64,000 bases of DNA from JACSRF01 sp964504445 (GCA_964504445.1 CAZDEO010000014.1:16427-80426); one strand, 5' to 3'; counted from the stretch's first letter, positions 26,028 through 34,350 are shown. Translations and numbers: made by a program. Notes: generated by a model not told the origin, from the sequence alone.

Positions 26028-29000
26028 ATGCAGCATTCACTTTGGGATTTTTCCAGCAACGGCCGTTCCCGCACCGGCTTTCGTCTGCACACCCTGGAAC
26101 TCTACAACTGGGGCACCTTCGACGACCAGGTCTGGCGCATCCAACCCGCCGGCGACACCGCCCTGCTCACCGGCGAAAACGGTTCCGGTAAATCCACCCT
26201 GGTAGACGCTTTACTGACCCTGCTGGTACCCAATATCAAACGCAATTACAACCAATCGGCCGGAAACGGCCGTCGTGAACGCAGCGAGTACACCTACATG
26301 CGCGGCGCTTACGGCCGTTTGCAAGCCGACGAGGGATACAGCGCCCACGTCCAATACCTGCGCGACAAAAACAGCTACGCCGTGCTGCTGGCCCACTTCC
26401 ACAACGACGGCTACGATCAAGACGTCACTCTGGCGCAAGTTTTCTGGCTTACGGACAGCATTAAAAAATTCCACGTCGTCGCCACATGTCCCCTTACTAT
26501 CCAGGAGCATTTCAGCGGCTTCGAGACGATAAAAGAGCTGAAAACCCGGCTGCGCAATATCAAAGGAGTCGGCGTTGAAGACCAATTCAACCGCTACAGC
26601 CAGCAGTTCCGCAAACTGTTCGGCTTGCGCTCGGACAAAGCGCTTGACCTCTTCAACCAGACTGTCACCATCAAAGAAATTGGCGAACTCAACGACTTTG
26701 TACGCCAGCACATGCTGGAAAAGACCGACGCCCAGGAAAAAATCGGCCAGCTCCAGGAGCATTACGAGAATTTGATGCTGGCCTACCAGGCCATGCAAAG
26801 AGCAGAGCACCAACTGGCGCTCCTGGGCCCCCTGGCCGACGAAGCACGCAAATACGAAGCGGCCCAGGCCGAAATTGACATCCTGCGCGGCTGCCAGGAG
26901 GCTATTCCCATTTATTTTGCCGGAAGAAAGTGGCAGCTGTTAAAGGATGCCGTCGCCGCCGCCCAACAAGACCTTGCTGCCGCCCAGGCTAAACTCAATC
27001 AGTTTGATGGGCAACTAACTCGCTTGCGGCAGCAAGACACCGAACTGCAAATCGCCATCAGCAACGACGAAACAGGCCAACGCCTGCGCGAATTGGAGCA
27101 GGAAATTCGCTTTACGCGCCAAAGCCAGCAGCGCAAACAAACCGACGCCCGCCAATACGACCGCATCGCCCAAGCCCTGAAGCTGGCCGAGTTCAGCGAT
27201 GAAGCCGCCTTTGCCGCCAATCGGCAGCAAGCCGCCAAACTGACTAAGCAAATTGACGACCAGTTGGAAACGGCCGCTGAGCAGCTTCGTCAGGCGCAAA
27301 TCGCCGAGAATGATTTAACCCAGGAACAGACCGGCATCCAGCAAGAATTAGCATCGCTGCACGGCCGTTCCAGCCAGATACCCTTTCCCAATATCCAACT
27401 ACGCGCCCAAATCCTCGACGCCCTGACCATCGCCGAAGCCGACGTGCCCTTTGTGGGCGAACTGCTCAAAGTGAAAGAAAGCGAGCGGGCCTGGGAAGGA
27501 GCCATCGAGCGGCTGCTGCACAATTTTGGTTTGCGGCTGCTGGTTCCGGAGCGGCATTACGGCCGTTTTGCCCGCTACGTGAACGAGAACCATCTAAACG
27601 GCCGTCTCATCTTCCACCGCGTCGCCGAAGAGGCCCACTATCGCCCCCACCAGCCCGACACCCCCCGCGCCCTGCGCCACAAACTGGAAATCAAGCCCGA
27701 CACCCCCTACTACGACTGGCTGGAAAACGAACTGCTGAGCCACTTCGACTACACCTGCGCCGACACCCTGGCTGAATTCGACCGCGCGCAACGCGCCATC
27801 ACCCGCGCCGGCCTCAGCAAAAGCGGCGGCGCCCGCTATGAAAAAGACGACCGCCACGCCATCCACGACCGCCGCCGCTATATTCTGGGCTGGAGCAACC
27901 AGGACAAAATCCGCGCTCTGAAGGATGCGTTGGCGACGCTGGAAAAACAACTGCGGCAGGCGAAGGGGCAGATTAAACAGGCGAAAGAGGCGCAGGAAAA
28001 CGGCCGTGTCCGCCAGACCCAACTGCAAAACCTACTCGCCTTCGCCGACTTCGCCCAACTCGACTGGCGCAGCGACGCCGCCCACGTTCAGCAGCTTGAA
28101 ACACAGAAAGCAAGGTTGGAACAAAGCTCCAACCGCCTCCAGCAGTTGCAGGCCGACCTGGCGCAGGTTCAGGCGCAAATTGCTGATGTTGGGCAGGCGC
28201 ACAACGAGCAATCGCGCATCGTCAGCCAGCTTGAGTACCAGATTGCCGCCTATTTGCAAGACATAGATCGCGCCAAAGAAGATGTGCGCGAAGCTGACGA
28301 CGCGGCGATGGCCCAATATGCCCCGCGCATCAAGGCGCAAGTCACCGGCCACATCACCCTGGAAAATGTAGACCGCCTCTGGCGCGATGTGCTCACCCAT
28401 TTCCGGCAGGCCAGCGACAGCGAACAGCGCCGCGCCAACAACTTCATGGGCCGCCTGTTGAAGCTGATGCAGGAGTATAAAGACGCTTATCCGGCAGAAA
28501 CGGCCGATTTTGATGCGGCCGTCGAATCCATCCCCGAATTTGACCGCGAACTGGCGCGTATCGAGCGTGATGACCTGCCTAAGTACAGCGAACGCTTCCG
28601 CCGTATGCGCGACGAAAAGGTGATCGAAGCCATCGCCCTTTTCCAGGCCGATTTGCACAAATACGTCGAGGAAATTCAGGAAAACATCGCTGATCTCAAT
28701 CAATCCCTGCACACCATCAATTACACACCCGACACTTACATCCAACTGCAAACCGAAAACAGCCGCGATCCGGAAATCCGCGAATTTCGCCAACTGCTCA
28801 AGGATTGTCTGGTGGATGTGGGGCAGCAGCGCACGGAAGAAGCCTACGAGGCCAGCTTCGCCAAAGTGCGCGACCTGATCACGCGCTTCAAAGAGGAAAC
28901 ACGCTGGACGGCCAAAGTCACCGACGTGCGCCACTGGCTCAATTTTGCCGCCATCGAACGCTACCGCGCCGATGACAGCGAAAAACATTACTATTCCGAC

Positions 29001-29369
29001 TCGTCGGGCAAGTCGGGCGGGCAGAAGGCGAAGCTGGCTTATACCATTTTGGCATCGGCCATCGCCTTCCAGTTTGGCCTGGAGCGCGGGGCGAGCAAAT
29101 CACAATCCTTCCGTTTTGTCGTCGTGGATGAAGCGTTTAGCCGCTCTGACGAGAATAACTCGCGCTATGCCATGCAGTTGTTCAAGGAATTGGATTTGCA
29201 GCTTTTGGTGGTTACGCCTCTGACCGGCATCCATATTGTTGAGCCGTACATCAGCGCCTGCCATTTTGTGTGGAACAACAGCGAAGGCAACCATTCGCAG
29301 GTGCATACGATGAGCATTCAACAGTTCCGCGAGGAGCGGCAGGGGTTTTTTCAGGCTCAGTCACATTAA
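26028..29369 (+). CDS. jetC: Wadjet system SMC-like ATPase JetC
   Basis: 1113 residues. Walker A GENGSGKST is at about 49-57, preceded by FRLHTLELYNWGTFDD, which is typical of JetC/MukB-like ATPases. Two long coiled-coil regions (about 250-430 and 625-770) flank a hinge-like globular part. The C-terminal half has a signature KSGGQKAKLAYTILA, Walker B FRFVVVDEAFSRSDE and a terminal LVVTPLTGIHIVEPY segment. This is the motor of the plasmid loop-extruding complex. It contains several ACGGCCGT palindromes. jetD follows after six bases. Confidence 0.95.
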   Translation: MQHSLWDFSSNGRSRTGFRLHTLELYNWGTFDDQVWRIQPAGDTALLTGENGSGKSTLVDALLTLLVPNIKRNYNQSAGNGRRERSEYTYMRGAYGRLQADEGYSAHVQYLRDKNSYAVLLAHFHNDGYDQDVTLAQVFWLTDSIKKFHVVATCPLTIQEHFSGFETIKELKTRLRNIKGVGVEDQFNRYSQQFRKLFGLRSDKALDLFNQTVTIKEIGELNDFVRQHMLEKTDAQEKIGQLQEHYENLMLAYQAMQRAEHQLALLGPLADEARKYEAAQAEIDILRGCQEAIPIYFAGRKWQLLKDAVAAAQQDLAAAQAKLNQFDGQLTRLRQQDTELQIAISNDETGQRLRELEQEIRFTRQSQQRKQTDARQYDRIAQALKLAEFSDEAAFAANRQQAAKLTKQIDDQLETAAEQLRQAQIAENDLTQEQTGIQQELASLHGRSSQIPFPNIQLRAQILDALTIAEADVPFVGELLKVKESERAWEGAIERLLHNFGLRLLVPERHYGRFARYVNENHLNGRLIFHRVAEEAHYRPHQPDTPRALRHKLEIKPDTPYYDWLENELLSHFDYTCADTLAEFDRAQRAITRAGLSKSGGARYEKDDRHAIHDRRRYILGWSNQDKIRALKDALATLEKQLRQAKGQIKQAKEAQENGRVRQTQLQNLLAFADFAQLDWRSDAAHVQQLETQKARLEQSSNRLQQLQADLAQVQAQIADVGQAHNEQSRIVSQLEYQIAAYLQDIDRAKEDVREADDAAMAQYAPRIKAQVTGHITLENVDRLWRDVLTHFRQASDSEQRRANNFMGRLLKLMQEYKDAYPAETADFDAAVESIPEFDRELARIERDDLPKYSERFRRMRDEKVIEAIALFQADLHKYVEEIQENIADLNQSLHTINYTPDTYIQLQTENSRDPEIREFRQLLKDCLVDVGQQRTEEAYEASFAKVRDLITRFKEETRWTAKVTDVRHWLNFAAIERYRADDSEKHYYSDSSGKSGGQKAKLAYTILASAIAFQFGLERGASKSQSFRFVVVDEAFSRSDENNSRYAMQLFKELDLQLLVVTPLTGIHIVEPYISACHFVWNNSEGNHSQVHTMSIQQFREERQGFFQAQSH

Positions 29370-29375
29370 GTTTTC

Positions 29376-30530
29376 ATGATTACTCCCGACGAGATCAGAC
29401 AGCAGGCAGAGCGAAAATACCTGGATTTTTTGCGCGCTAACGTGCGTGGGGAGTCGTTTTTTCCATTGGCAATGCGCTTTCGCAAGGCGAAGGCCAGTGA
29501 CGATTATCTGGCGCTGCGGCGCTGGGTGGGGGATTTGCTGGCGGGCAGCAAGGCGGAGCGCGGCTTTGGCTATGTGGTGGCGTTGGAAGAGCGGGAATTG
29601 CGACGTTACGGCCGTCAATCCCTCCCCGCCCACATCACCATAGACAGCGCCGACGATTTCCTGCGACTAATTGGCAAAGGGGCGGAGTTTGAGGCGTGGC
29701 AAACGGCCGTTTCCTCCACTCTGGCCCAATTCCCCCAGCTACAAGAATGGCTGGCCCAGTACCCGCAGCGCGTGCTGCCCTATCTGGCCGTCTGGGACGA
29801 TTTGCTCATCGTCTCCGCCTACTTCGTGGCCCATCCCCGCCCCAATCTTTATCTGCGCGAGCTGCCTGTGCCGGTACACACCAAATTCATCGAAGACAAT
29901 CAGGCCATTCTGCGCTGCTTGCTGGATGAGCTGCTGCCGCCCGTCGCCATTCACACGGATGAAAGTCACTTCGAGCGCCGCTTTGGCCTGCGCTACGATG
30001 AGCCGCAAATCCGCCTGCGCCTGCTGGACGAAGCGTTATGCCTTGCGCTGGGCTGGCCGGCTGCCGATGTAAGTTTGACGGTATCCGATTGTGCGGCTTT
30101 AAGGGGGATGAACGGCCGTACTGCCCTCATTGTCGAAAACAAAATGACCTTTCTCACTCTGCCGCCGGTCTCCAATGGGCTGGCCGTCTGGGGCAAAGGC
30201 TTCCAGGTGAGTCTGCTACGCGAGGTTGGCTGGTTAGCCGATTGCACCATCTGGTATTGGGGGGATTTGGATGCGCAGGGCTTCGCTATTTTGTCCCAAC
30301 TCCGCGGTTATTGGCCGCAGACGCGCTCCTTTTTGATGGATGAGGCCACGTTGGCCAAATACCAGGATTTTGTGGTTACAGGCACACCGACTGGGGAGAT
30401 GGCGTTGGCGAATTTAGATGGGGAGGAAACGGCCGTTTGCCACCATCTTCTGACTCGCAGCCTGCGTCTGGAGCAGGAACGCATCAGCCAGCCAGATGTG
30501 GCAGCGGCAATCGGCCGTTTGTGTGGCTAA
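29376..30530 (+). CDS. jetD: Wadjet system Toprim nuclease JetD (DUF3322/DUF2220)
   Basis: 384 residues. The N-terminal DUF3322 part (about 1-190) includes YLDFLRANVRGESFFPL and LRELPVPVHTKFIEDN. The C-terminal DUF2220 Toprim part has the catalytic Glu in IVENKMTF (about 253) and the Asp pair in WYWGDLDAQGF (about 297-299). JetD cleaves DNA captured and bent by JetABC, which gives plasmid interference. All key residues are present, so the nuclease should be active. The gene ends tail to tail with the TPR gene, overlapping it by four bases. Confidence 0.95.
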   Translation: MITPDEIRQQAERKYLDFLRANVRGESFFPLAMRFRKAKASDDYLALRRWVGDLLAGSKAERGFGYVVALEERELRRYGRQSLPAHITIDSADDFLRLIGKGAEFEAWQTAVSSTLAQFPQLQEWLAQYPQRVLPYLAVWDDLLIVSAYFVAHPRPNLYLRELPVPVHTKFIEDNQAILRCLLDELLPPVAIHTDESHFERRFGLRYDEPQIRLRLLDEALCLALGWPAADVSLTVSDCAALRGMNGRTALIVENKMTFLTLPPVSNGLAVWGKGFQVSLLREVGWLADCTIWYWGDLDAQGFAILSQLRGYWPQTRSFLMDEATLAKYQDFVVTGTPTGEMALANLDGEETAVCHHLLTRSLRLEQERISQPDVAAAIGRLCG

Positions 30531-32548
30531 CGTCTTCCTCTTTTCTTCCGCGAACGCCCCAATAACTTCTGCAAATCACCCAGTAGCTTATCGGGGCCAT
30601 CAATGCGCATTTGCCATTGCAAAAGCTCCGGATTATCCTCTTCTATTTGCCGCCACATCTCCAGCCATGATCTTGCCCCTTCTATTTGTTTATCCGCCAG
30701 AGCCAGGTCCATTTCCGCCCGCGCCAAAACGCGAAATTCGCTGATGTGCAATTTAGGCAACATAAGAACGGGCTTGAGCAGTTCTCGCGCTTCCTCAAGC
30801 CGCTTTTCCTGGGTGAGGATACGGGCCAGGGTCACGCGGGCAAATAAATAATCGGGGAATCGGGCGTGGGTTTCTTCAACCAATGCGCGTGCTTCTTGTT
30901 TGCGCCCCTGCCTCTCATAGACCAGAGCCAATTGATTGTAGGCGCTGTAAAAACTTGGAGCAGCCGCAATGACTTCTTGCAGCATTTGTTCTGCCTCTTC
31001 CAGCTTATCATCGAGAAGCAGGTCTGTTGCCTCCTCATGTCTTTGCAGCGCCTCCTCGGATATGCCTTCCACCGGCTCCGGTTCATCGGTGATTTCAAAG
31101 CCCATCATGAACATGTTGCTTTGCTGCCCATCGCGCCACATCGGCACTTCTTTGTTTTCCGGCAGCATGTCCGGATGATGTTGGCTGATGAATTGGATGG
31201 CTTCGAAGCGTAGGTCGTCGCTGCCGTGTGGGCTGCGGGCAAAATCGTAAAGCACTTCCAGCAGTTCCGGCGTCTCGACGACGCGAACAAAATTCAGCAC
31301 AAATTCGCGGGCGGTGCGGTCGCCCAGTTCAAGCATGTGGGGGAAGAGTTGGGGGAGATACGGCCGTTCCGCCAGTAATGCCTTCATCCCCTGTTCAACG
31401 CCCCTGACGCTTTTGCGTTGGATGGTTTTCCCGAAATGCTTGTCAAGTAATTGCTCAATATCTTGCGGGAACCAATAGGAAAACGGCCAATACCAGGGCA
31501 CGCTGCGTTCACCCACAGGCAAACGTTTTTCGGCCAGACTGTCTTGAGCCATATCAAAGGACGGCATTTGTTTAACGGCTTTTTGCCATAATTTCCACGC
31601 TGATTTTTCATCACCCAGGCGATAAAAAGCGGCGGCTGCCAGGTGTAAAAGAAGGGGGTTCAGGTCACTCCCTTCGGCAGCAGCCCGCTCGTAAACAGCC
31701 TGTATTTTTTCATCATCTCCCAAAAAGGCGAAGGCTTCTGCCTGTTTTGTTGGCAAATCTGGATTGTCGTTACTAATATTTTCCAAACGCTGGGCATATG
31801 CTTGCGCCTGCTCAAAATGCGCAGTCAGGACGGAATAACGCACCAGATTGCCCAAAGCGTGAAAATTGTCGGGGTCCTGAGCCAACACGTTTTCCGCAGT
31901 GGTGGTGGCCTGGGCTATATTTCCCGTCATAAACTGCGCCAGGCTGAGGTTGTTGAGAATGGGTATGGTGTTGGGTATTTTTTCCAGGATTGCCTCCGCT
32001 GCGGGGATGGCGGCATCGGGATGCCCTGATTCGGTGTAGAATCGAACCCGGTCATGCTGCACCATGAGGGTGAGTTTTTCTTCGGGCGAAACGGCCGTAT
32101 CACCCAGATCTATTTCCTCTTCTAATAATCGTGGCTCTAACCCCTCCAACAGGGATTGAACCTGCGCAAGATGCTCAAACTTAGGATGATTGATGGTCAG
32201 TTCTTTGGCAAAATGCCAGGCTAATGCTGGGTAAAACAGTTGTAAATGCGCATACACAAGATTATTAAGGGTCTCGGCTAGATCTTCTCCTCGCTCTAAA
32301 GGCAGTAACTGTTCGCCGTAATACGCATATGTGCGCCAATCCTGGATCGCCTCACTTATTTCCAACAAGGCTAGCAGCATGGGTTTGCTGCCAGGATATT
32401 GCCTGACCAAGCGTAAAAGCTGTTTTCGGGCAGCATCTACGTTTCCCTCTTCATACGTGGACATCGCTGCACTTAATTCGCGTATTAATTTGGTGGACGG
32501 CCGTTGGGGTGAGCGCCGATTTTTCCTTTGTTTTTTCCGTTTAGCCAT
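30527..32548 (-). CDS. large TPR-repeat protein of unknown function
   Basis: 673 residues with a very basic N-terminus (KRKKQRKNRRSPQRP). Tetratricopeptide-like repeats lie at about 25-330 and again at about 510-640, for example ALVEETHARFPDYLFARVTLARIL. A non-TPR middle holds SVPWYWPFSYWFPQDIEQLLDKHFGKT, and the C-terminus is basic. It has no signal peptide. The gene lies inside the island, convergent with jetD and overlapping it by four bases. I cannot assign a function; a scaffold or a regulator of the defence genes is possible but unproven. It contains three ACGGCCGT palindromes and has a leaderless-type start. Confidence 0.75.
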   Translation of the reverse strand: MAKRKKQRKNRRSPQRPSTKLIRELSAAMSTYEEGNVDAARKQLLRLVRQYPGSKPMLLALLEISEAIQDWRTYAYYGEQLLPLERGEDLAETLNNLVYAHLQLFYPALAWHFAKELTINHPKFEHLAQVQSLLEGLEPRLLEEEIDLGDTAVSPEEKLTLMVQHDRVRFYTESGHPDAAIPAAEAILEKIPNTIPILNNLSLAQFMTGNIAQATTTAENVLAQDPDNFHALGNLVRYSVLTAHFEQAQAYAQRLENISNDNPDLPTKQAEAFAFLGDDEKIQAVYERAAAEGSDLNPLLLHLAAAAFYRLGDEKSAWKLWQKAVKQMPSFDMAQDSLAEKRLPVGERSVPWYWPFSYWFPQDIEQLLDKHFGKTIQRKSVRGVEQGMKALLAERPYLPQLFPHMLELGDRTAREFVLNFVRVVETPELLEVLYDFARSPHGSDDLRFEAIQFISQHHPDMLPENKEVPMWRDGQQSNMFMMGFEITDEPEPVEGISEEALQRHEEATDLLLDDKLEEAEQMLQEVIAAAPSFYSAYNQLALVYERQGRKQEARALVEETHARFPDYLFARVTLARILTQEKRLEEARELLKPVLMLPKLHISEFRVLARAEMDLALADKQIEGARSWLEMWRQIEEDNPELLQWQMRIDGPDKLLGDLQKLLGRSRKKRGRR

Positions 32549-32554
32549 AGAGCG

Positions 32555-32560
32555 ATCCTA
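32555..32560 (-). promoter_or_regulatory. -10-like element for the leaderless TPR gene
   Basis: On the minus strand TAGGAT ends six bases before the ATG at 32548. There is no ribosome site. Same arrangement as sbcC, jetA, abiEi and the pentapeptide gene. Confidence 0.4.
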
Positions 32561-32604
32561 TCGTATCTTGCGTGGTTCAACAACCGGGAGCATGGTGTTT
32601 CTGC

Positions 32605-32632
32605 TCGGTAAGGTCATGGGTTCGAGCGCCCG
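32605..32632. other. tRNA-like remnant, possible internal attachment relic
   Basis: Bases 32605-32625 match tRNA-Pro bases 22663-22683 (variable region and T arm) at 19 of 21 positions. Further left, a GCGTGG at the same offset as in the tRNA is also preserved, but the D and anticodon arms are gone. It lies between the jet/TPR module and the AbiE module. Confidence 0.5.
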
Positions 32633-32640
32633 TATTTTTA

Positions 32641-32669
32641 TTGCAGTAATTGACGGTATTTGCTATGAT
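32641..32669 (+). promoter_or_regulatory. promoter of abiEi, leaderless
   Basis: TTGCAG at 32641-32646 and TATGAT at 32664-32669 with a 17-base spacer. The -10 ends six bases before the abiEi ATG, so the transcript should begin at the start codon. Confidence 0.55.
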
Positions 32670-32675
32670 TTAGCC

Positions 32676-33317
32676 ATGTATTTTCAAAAAGTGTCACCAA
32701 ACCTTACAAACCTACCCGTATTTGAAAGCGGACACCTCTATGCGGGAGCCGATAATCCCCAACAAGCACAACGGCAACTCACCGATTGGGTTCGCGCAGG
32801 AAAGGTTATTCAGCTTCGGCGGGGTGTATATACTTTGGCCCAACCCCACCAATCAGAGCATCCTCATAGTTATGTTGTTGCCAATCATATGGTGCGAGCT
32901 TCCTATGTCAGCCTGCACACCGCATTGTCTCATTACGATCTTATTCCAGAGCATGTGGCTGTTGTGACAAGCGTCACGACTGGGCGACCGGGTCAGTGGC
33001 AGAATGTGTATGGCCATTTCAGCTACCAACACATTCAAGCGGAACTCTTTTTTGGTTTTGAATACAGGCAAGTTACGCAAACGCAGTGGGCGTATATGGC
33101 AACACCGGAAAAAGCGTTACTTGATTTAATTTATCTGACACCAGGGGCCGACAAAGAGGGATATATTTGGGCATTACGGTTGCAAAATCTGGATCAACTT
33201 GATATTGAACGGTTGACGGCTTACGTTGAGCGTATCAAGAAACCTAAGCTTAAGCGCGCCCTGCCTTCTATCGTCCATATTATTGAAGAAGAGTTAACAG
33301 AGTACGTGTCCCTATGA
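32676..33317 (+). CDS. abiEi: AbiEi-family antitoxin of a type IV toxin-antitoxin pair
   Basis: 213 residues from the ATG at 32676. The same frame is open further upstream, but that part runs through the TPR gene and the tRNA-like remnant. The N-terminal winged helix includes DWVRAGKVIQLRRGVYTLA. The C-terminal domain has ASYVSLHTALSHYDLIPEHV, VTSVTTGRP and ATPEKALLDLIYL, all standard in AbiEi. It would repress the operon and neutralise AbiEii. The stop overlaps the abiEii start by four bases. Unlike the surrounding genes it has no ACGGCCGT palindrome and is more AT-rich, which suggests recent arrival. Confidence 0.88.
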   Translation: MYFQKVSPNLTNLPVFESGHLYAGADNPQQAQRQLTDWVRAGKVIQLRRGVYTLAQPHQSEHPHSYVVANHMVRASYVSLHTALSHYDLIPEHVAVVTSVTTGRPGQWQNVYGHFSYQHIQAELFFGFEYRQVTQTQWAYMATPEKALLDLIYLTPGADKEGYIWALRLQNLDQLDIERLTAYVERIKKPKLKRALPSIVHIIEEELTEYVSL

Positions 33318-34126
33318 TCCCTTATTTGAAAACGCAAATTGCGGAGGCATTTACCCCAGAAATGCAAAAAGCCATTGTGCGTGAATATCTACAGATGCGG
33401 ATTTTATACAGCTTGCAGAGCGTTGGGGCCATGATTCCCCTGGCTTTTCATGGGGGAACGGCTTTGCGGATTCTCTATCAGCTGCCCCGCTATTCGGAGG
33501 ATTTGGATTTTGCATTGGAACGGCAGCCAGAACAATATGATTTTCGCAAATATCTGACCACGATTCAGCGTGATATGACCGCCGAAACGTATGATGTCGA
33601 GATCAAGTTGAATGAGGGAAAGGTTGTTTACAGCGCTTTTGTGCGCTTTCGCGGCCTCTTTCACCAGTTGGGTATTTCACCCCATAAATCGGAAGTTTTG
33701 GCAATTAAATTGGAGATTGATACCCATCCGCCATCAGGTGCAGGGCTAGATACGTCTTTAATTCAACATCATGTAGCTGTGCACTTACAACATCATGACC
33801 AGGCCTCACTGTTGGCCGGCAAACTTCACGCCATTTTGCAGCGTGAATATGTCAAAGGGCGGGACTGGTATGATTTATATTGGTATTTGAGTCAGCCGCA
33901 GTGGGCATCGCCCAATGTAGCTATGCTGAACGATGCGCTTGTCCAATCTGGTTGGGAAAAGGGTGAGGTGACAACCAGCAATTGGCGAGGATATGTACTG
34001 GAGCGATTGGCGTCATTGGATTGGTCACAGGTGGTGGCAGATGTACAAAGGTTCTTGATGAAGCAGGAAGAACTCGTTGAGTTTAAGAAGGAAACAGTTG
34101 CGGGTTTGGTAATGGGGCAGGAATGA
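33314..34126 (+). CDS. abiEii: AbiEii-family nucleotidyltransferase toxin
   Basis: 270 residues with the nucleotidyltransferase motifs of AbiEii: HGGTALRILYQL (about 46-57), RYSEDLDFAL (59-68), a Lys in LLAGKLHAILQREY and RDWYDLYWYL. All are intact, so an active toxin is expected, giving phage-induced growth arrest together with AbiEi. Its stop codon is immediately followed by the right attachment repeat, so this is the outermost gene of the island. It has no ACGGCCGT palindrome. Confidence 0.92.
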   Translation: MIPYLKTQIAEAFTPEMQKAIVREYLQMRILYSLQSVGAMIPLAFHGGTALRILYQLPRYSEDLDFALERQPEQYDFRKYLTTIQRDMTAETYDVEIKLNEGKVVYSAFVRFRGLFHQLGISPHKSEVLAIKLEIDTHPPSGAGLDTSLIQHHVAVHLQHHDQASLLAGKLHAILQREYVKGRDWYDLYWYLSQPQWASPNVAMLNDALVQSGWEKGEVTTSNWRGYVLERLASLDWSQVVADVQRFLMKQEELVEFKKETVAGLVMGQE

Positions 34127-34156
34127 TCGTGGGGTCGAATCCCGCCGCCCCGACAG
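34127..34156. other. right attachment repeat (attR)
   Basis: Direct copy of 22672-22701 with one mismatch, which falls in the T-loop consensus. It is not part of any complete tRNA, because no 5' half lies upstream. It starts directly after the abiEii stop codon. Confidence 0.88.
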
Positions 34157-34164
34157 GCAAGGTG

Positions 34165-34201
34165 AAAACGGCCGTTTCTTATGTGAGAGACGGCCGTTTT
34201 T
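34165..34201 (+). terminator. intrinsic terminator, probably the original tRNA-Pro terminator
   Basis: Arms 34165-34179 and 34186-34200 form a 15-base-pair stem with one wobble, a six-base loop and T-rich flank. Each arm contains ACGGCCGT. It lies eight bases after attR, where the tRNA's own terminator would have been before the island arrived. Confidence 0.8.
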
Positions 34202-34280
34202 GTATTTAGCTGGTGCACATTATGCGAACTCTAGCCAAACAAGCATGTGTCCATTTCAGGGGTTTTAGGGAGCAGTTTGA

Positions 34281-34304
34281 CAAGTTTGCAGATTTGCAGG
34301 TTTG
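34281..34304. repeat. short tandem repeat (CARRTTTG, three units)
   Basis: CAAGTTTG, CAGATTTG and CAGGTTTG follow each other, then a GTAACCTGTACCCTGT stretch, in the gap between the island end and the PEP carboxylase gene. It is related in style to the heptamer arrays elsewhere but has period 8. Confidence 0.5.
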
Positions 34305-34350
34305 TTTGTAACCTGTACCCTGTATTTGCACATTTCGCGGAGGTTAATCC

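Larger units (their letters stand above)
22702..34156. mobile_element. defence island integrated at tRNA-Pro (about 11.5 kb)
   Basis: The segment is bounded by the 30-base direct repeat of the tRNA-Pro 3' end. It carries only defence-type or unknown genes: an AbiEi-like remnant, jetA, jetB, vapB, broken vapC, jetC, jetD, a TPR gene and the abiEi/abiEii pair. No integrase, transposase, relaxase or phage structural gene is present, so it is either a relic, mobilised in trans, or an array of modules accreted at one att site. The flanking genes (flippase-like protein and PEP carboxylase) look like ordinary chromosome. Confidence 0.82.

Noticed and set aside
27015..28988. Minus-strand frames opposite jetC
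   Set aside because: They are shadows of the coiled-coil coding sequence, with Phe/Val/Gly-rich translations and no ribosome sites.
32331..32675. N-terminal extension of abiEi
   Set aside because: The open frame upstream of the ATG at 32676 overlaps the start of the TPR gene and the tRNA-like remnant and does not resemble AbiEi; the promoter lies inside it.
34127..34156. Second tRNA-Pro gene
   Set aside because: Only the T arm and acceptor 3' half are present; the bases upstream are the abiEii coding sequence, so no cloverleaf can form.
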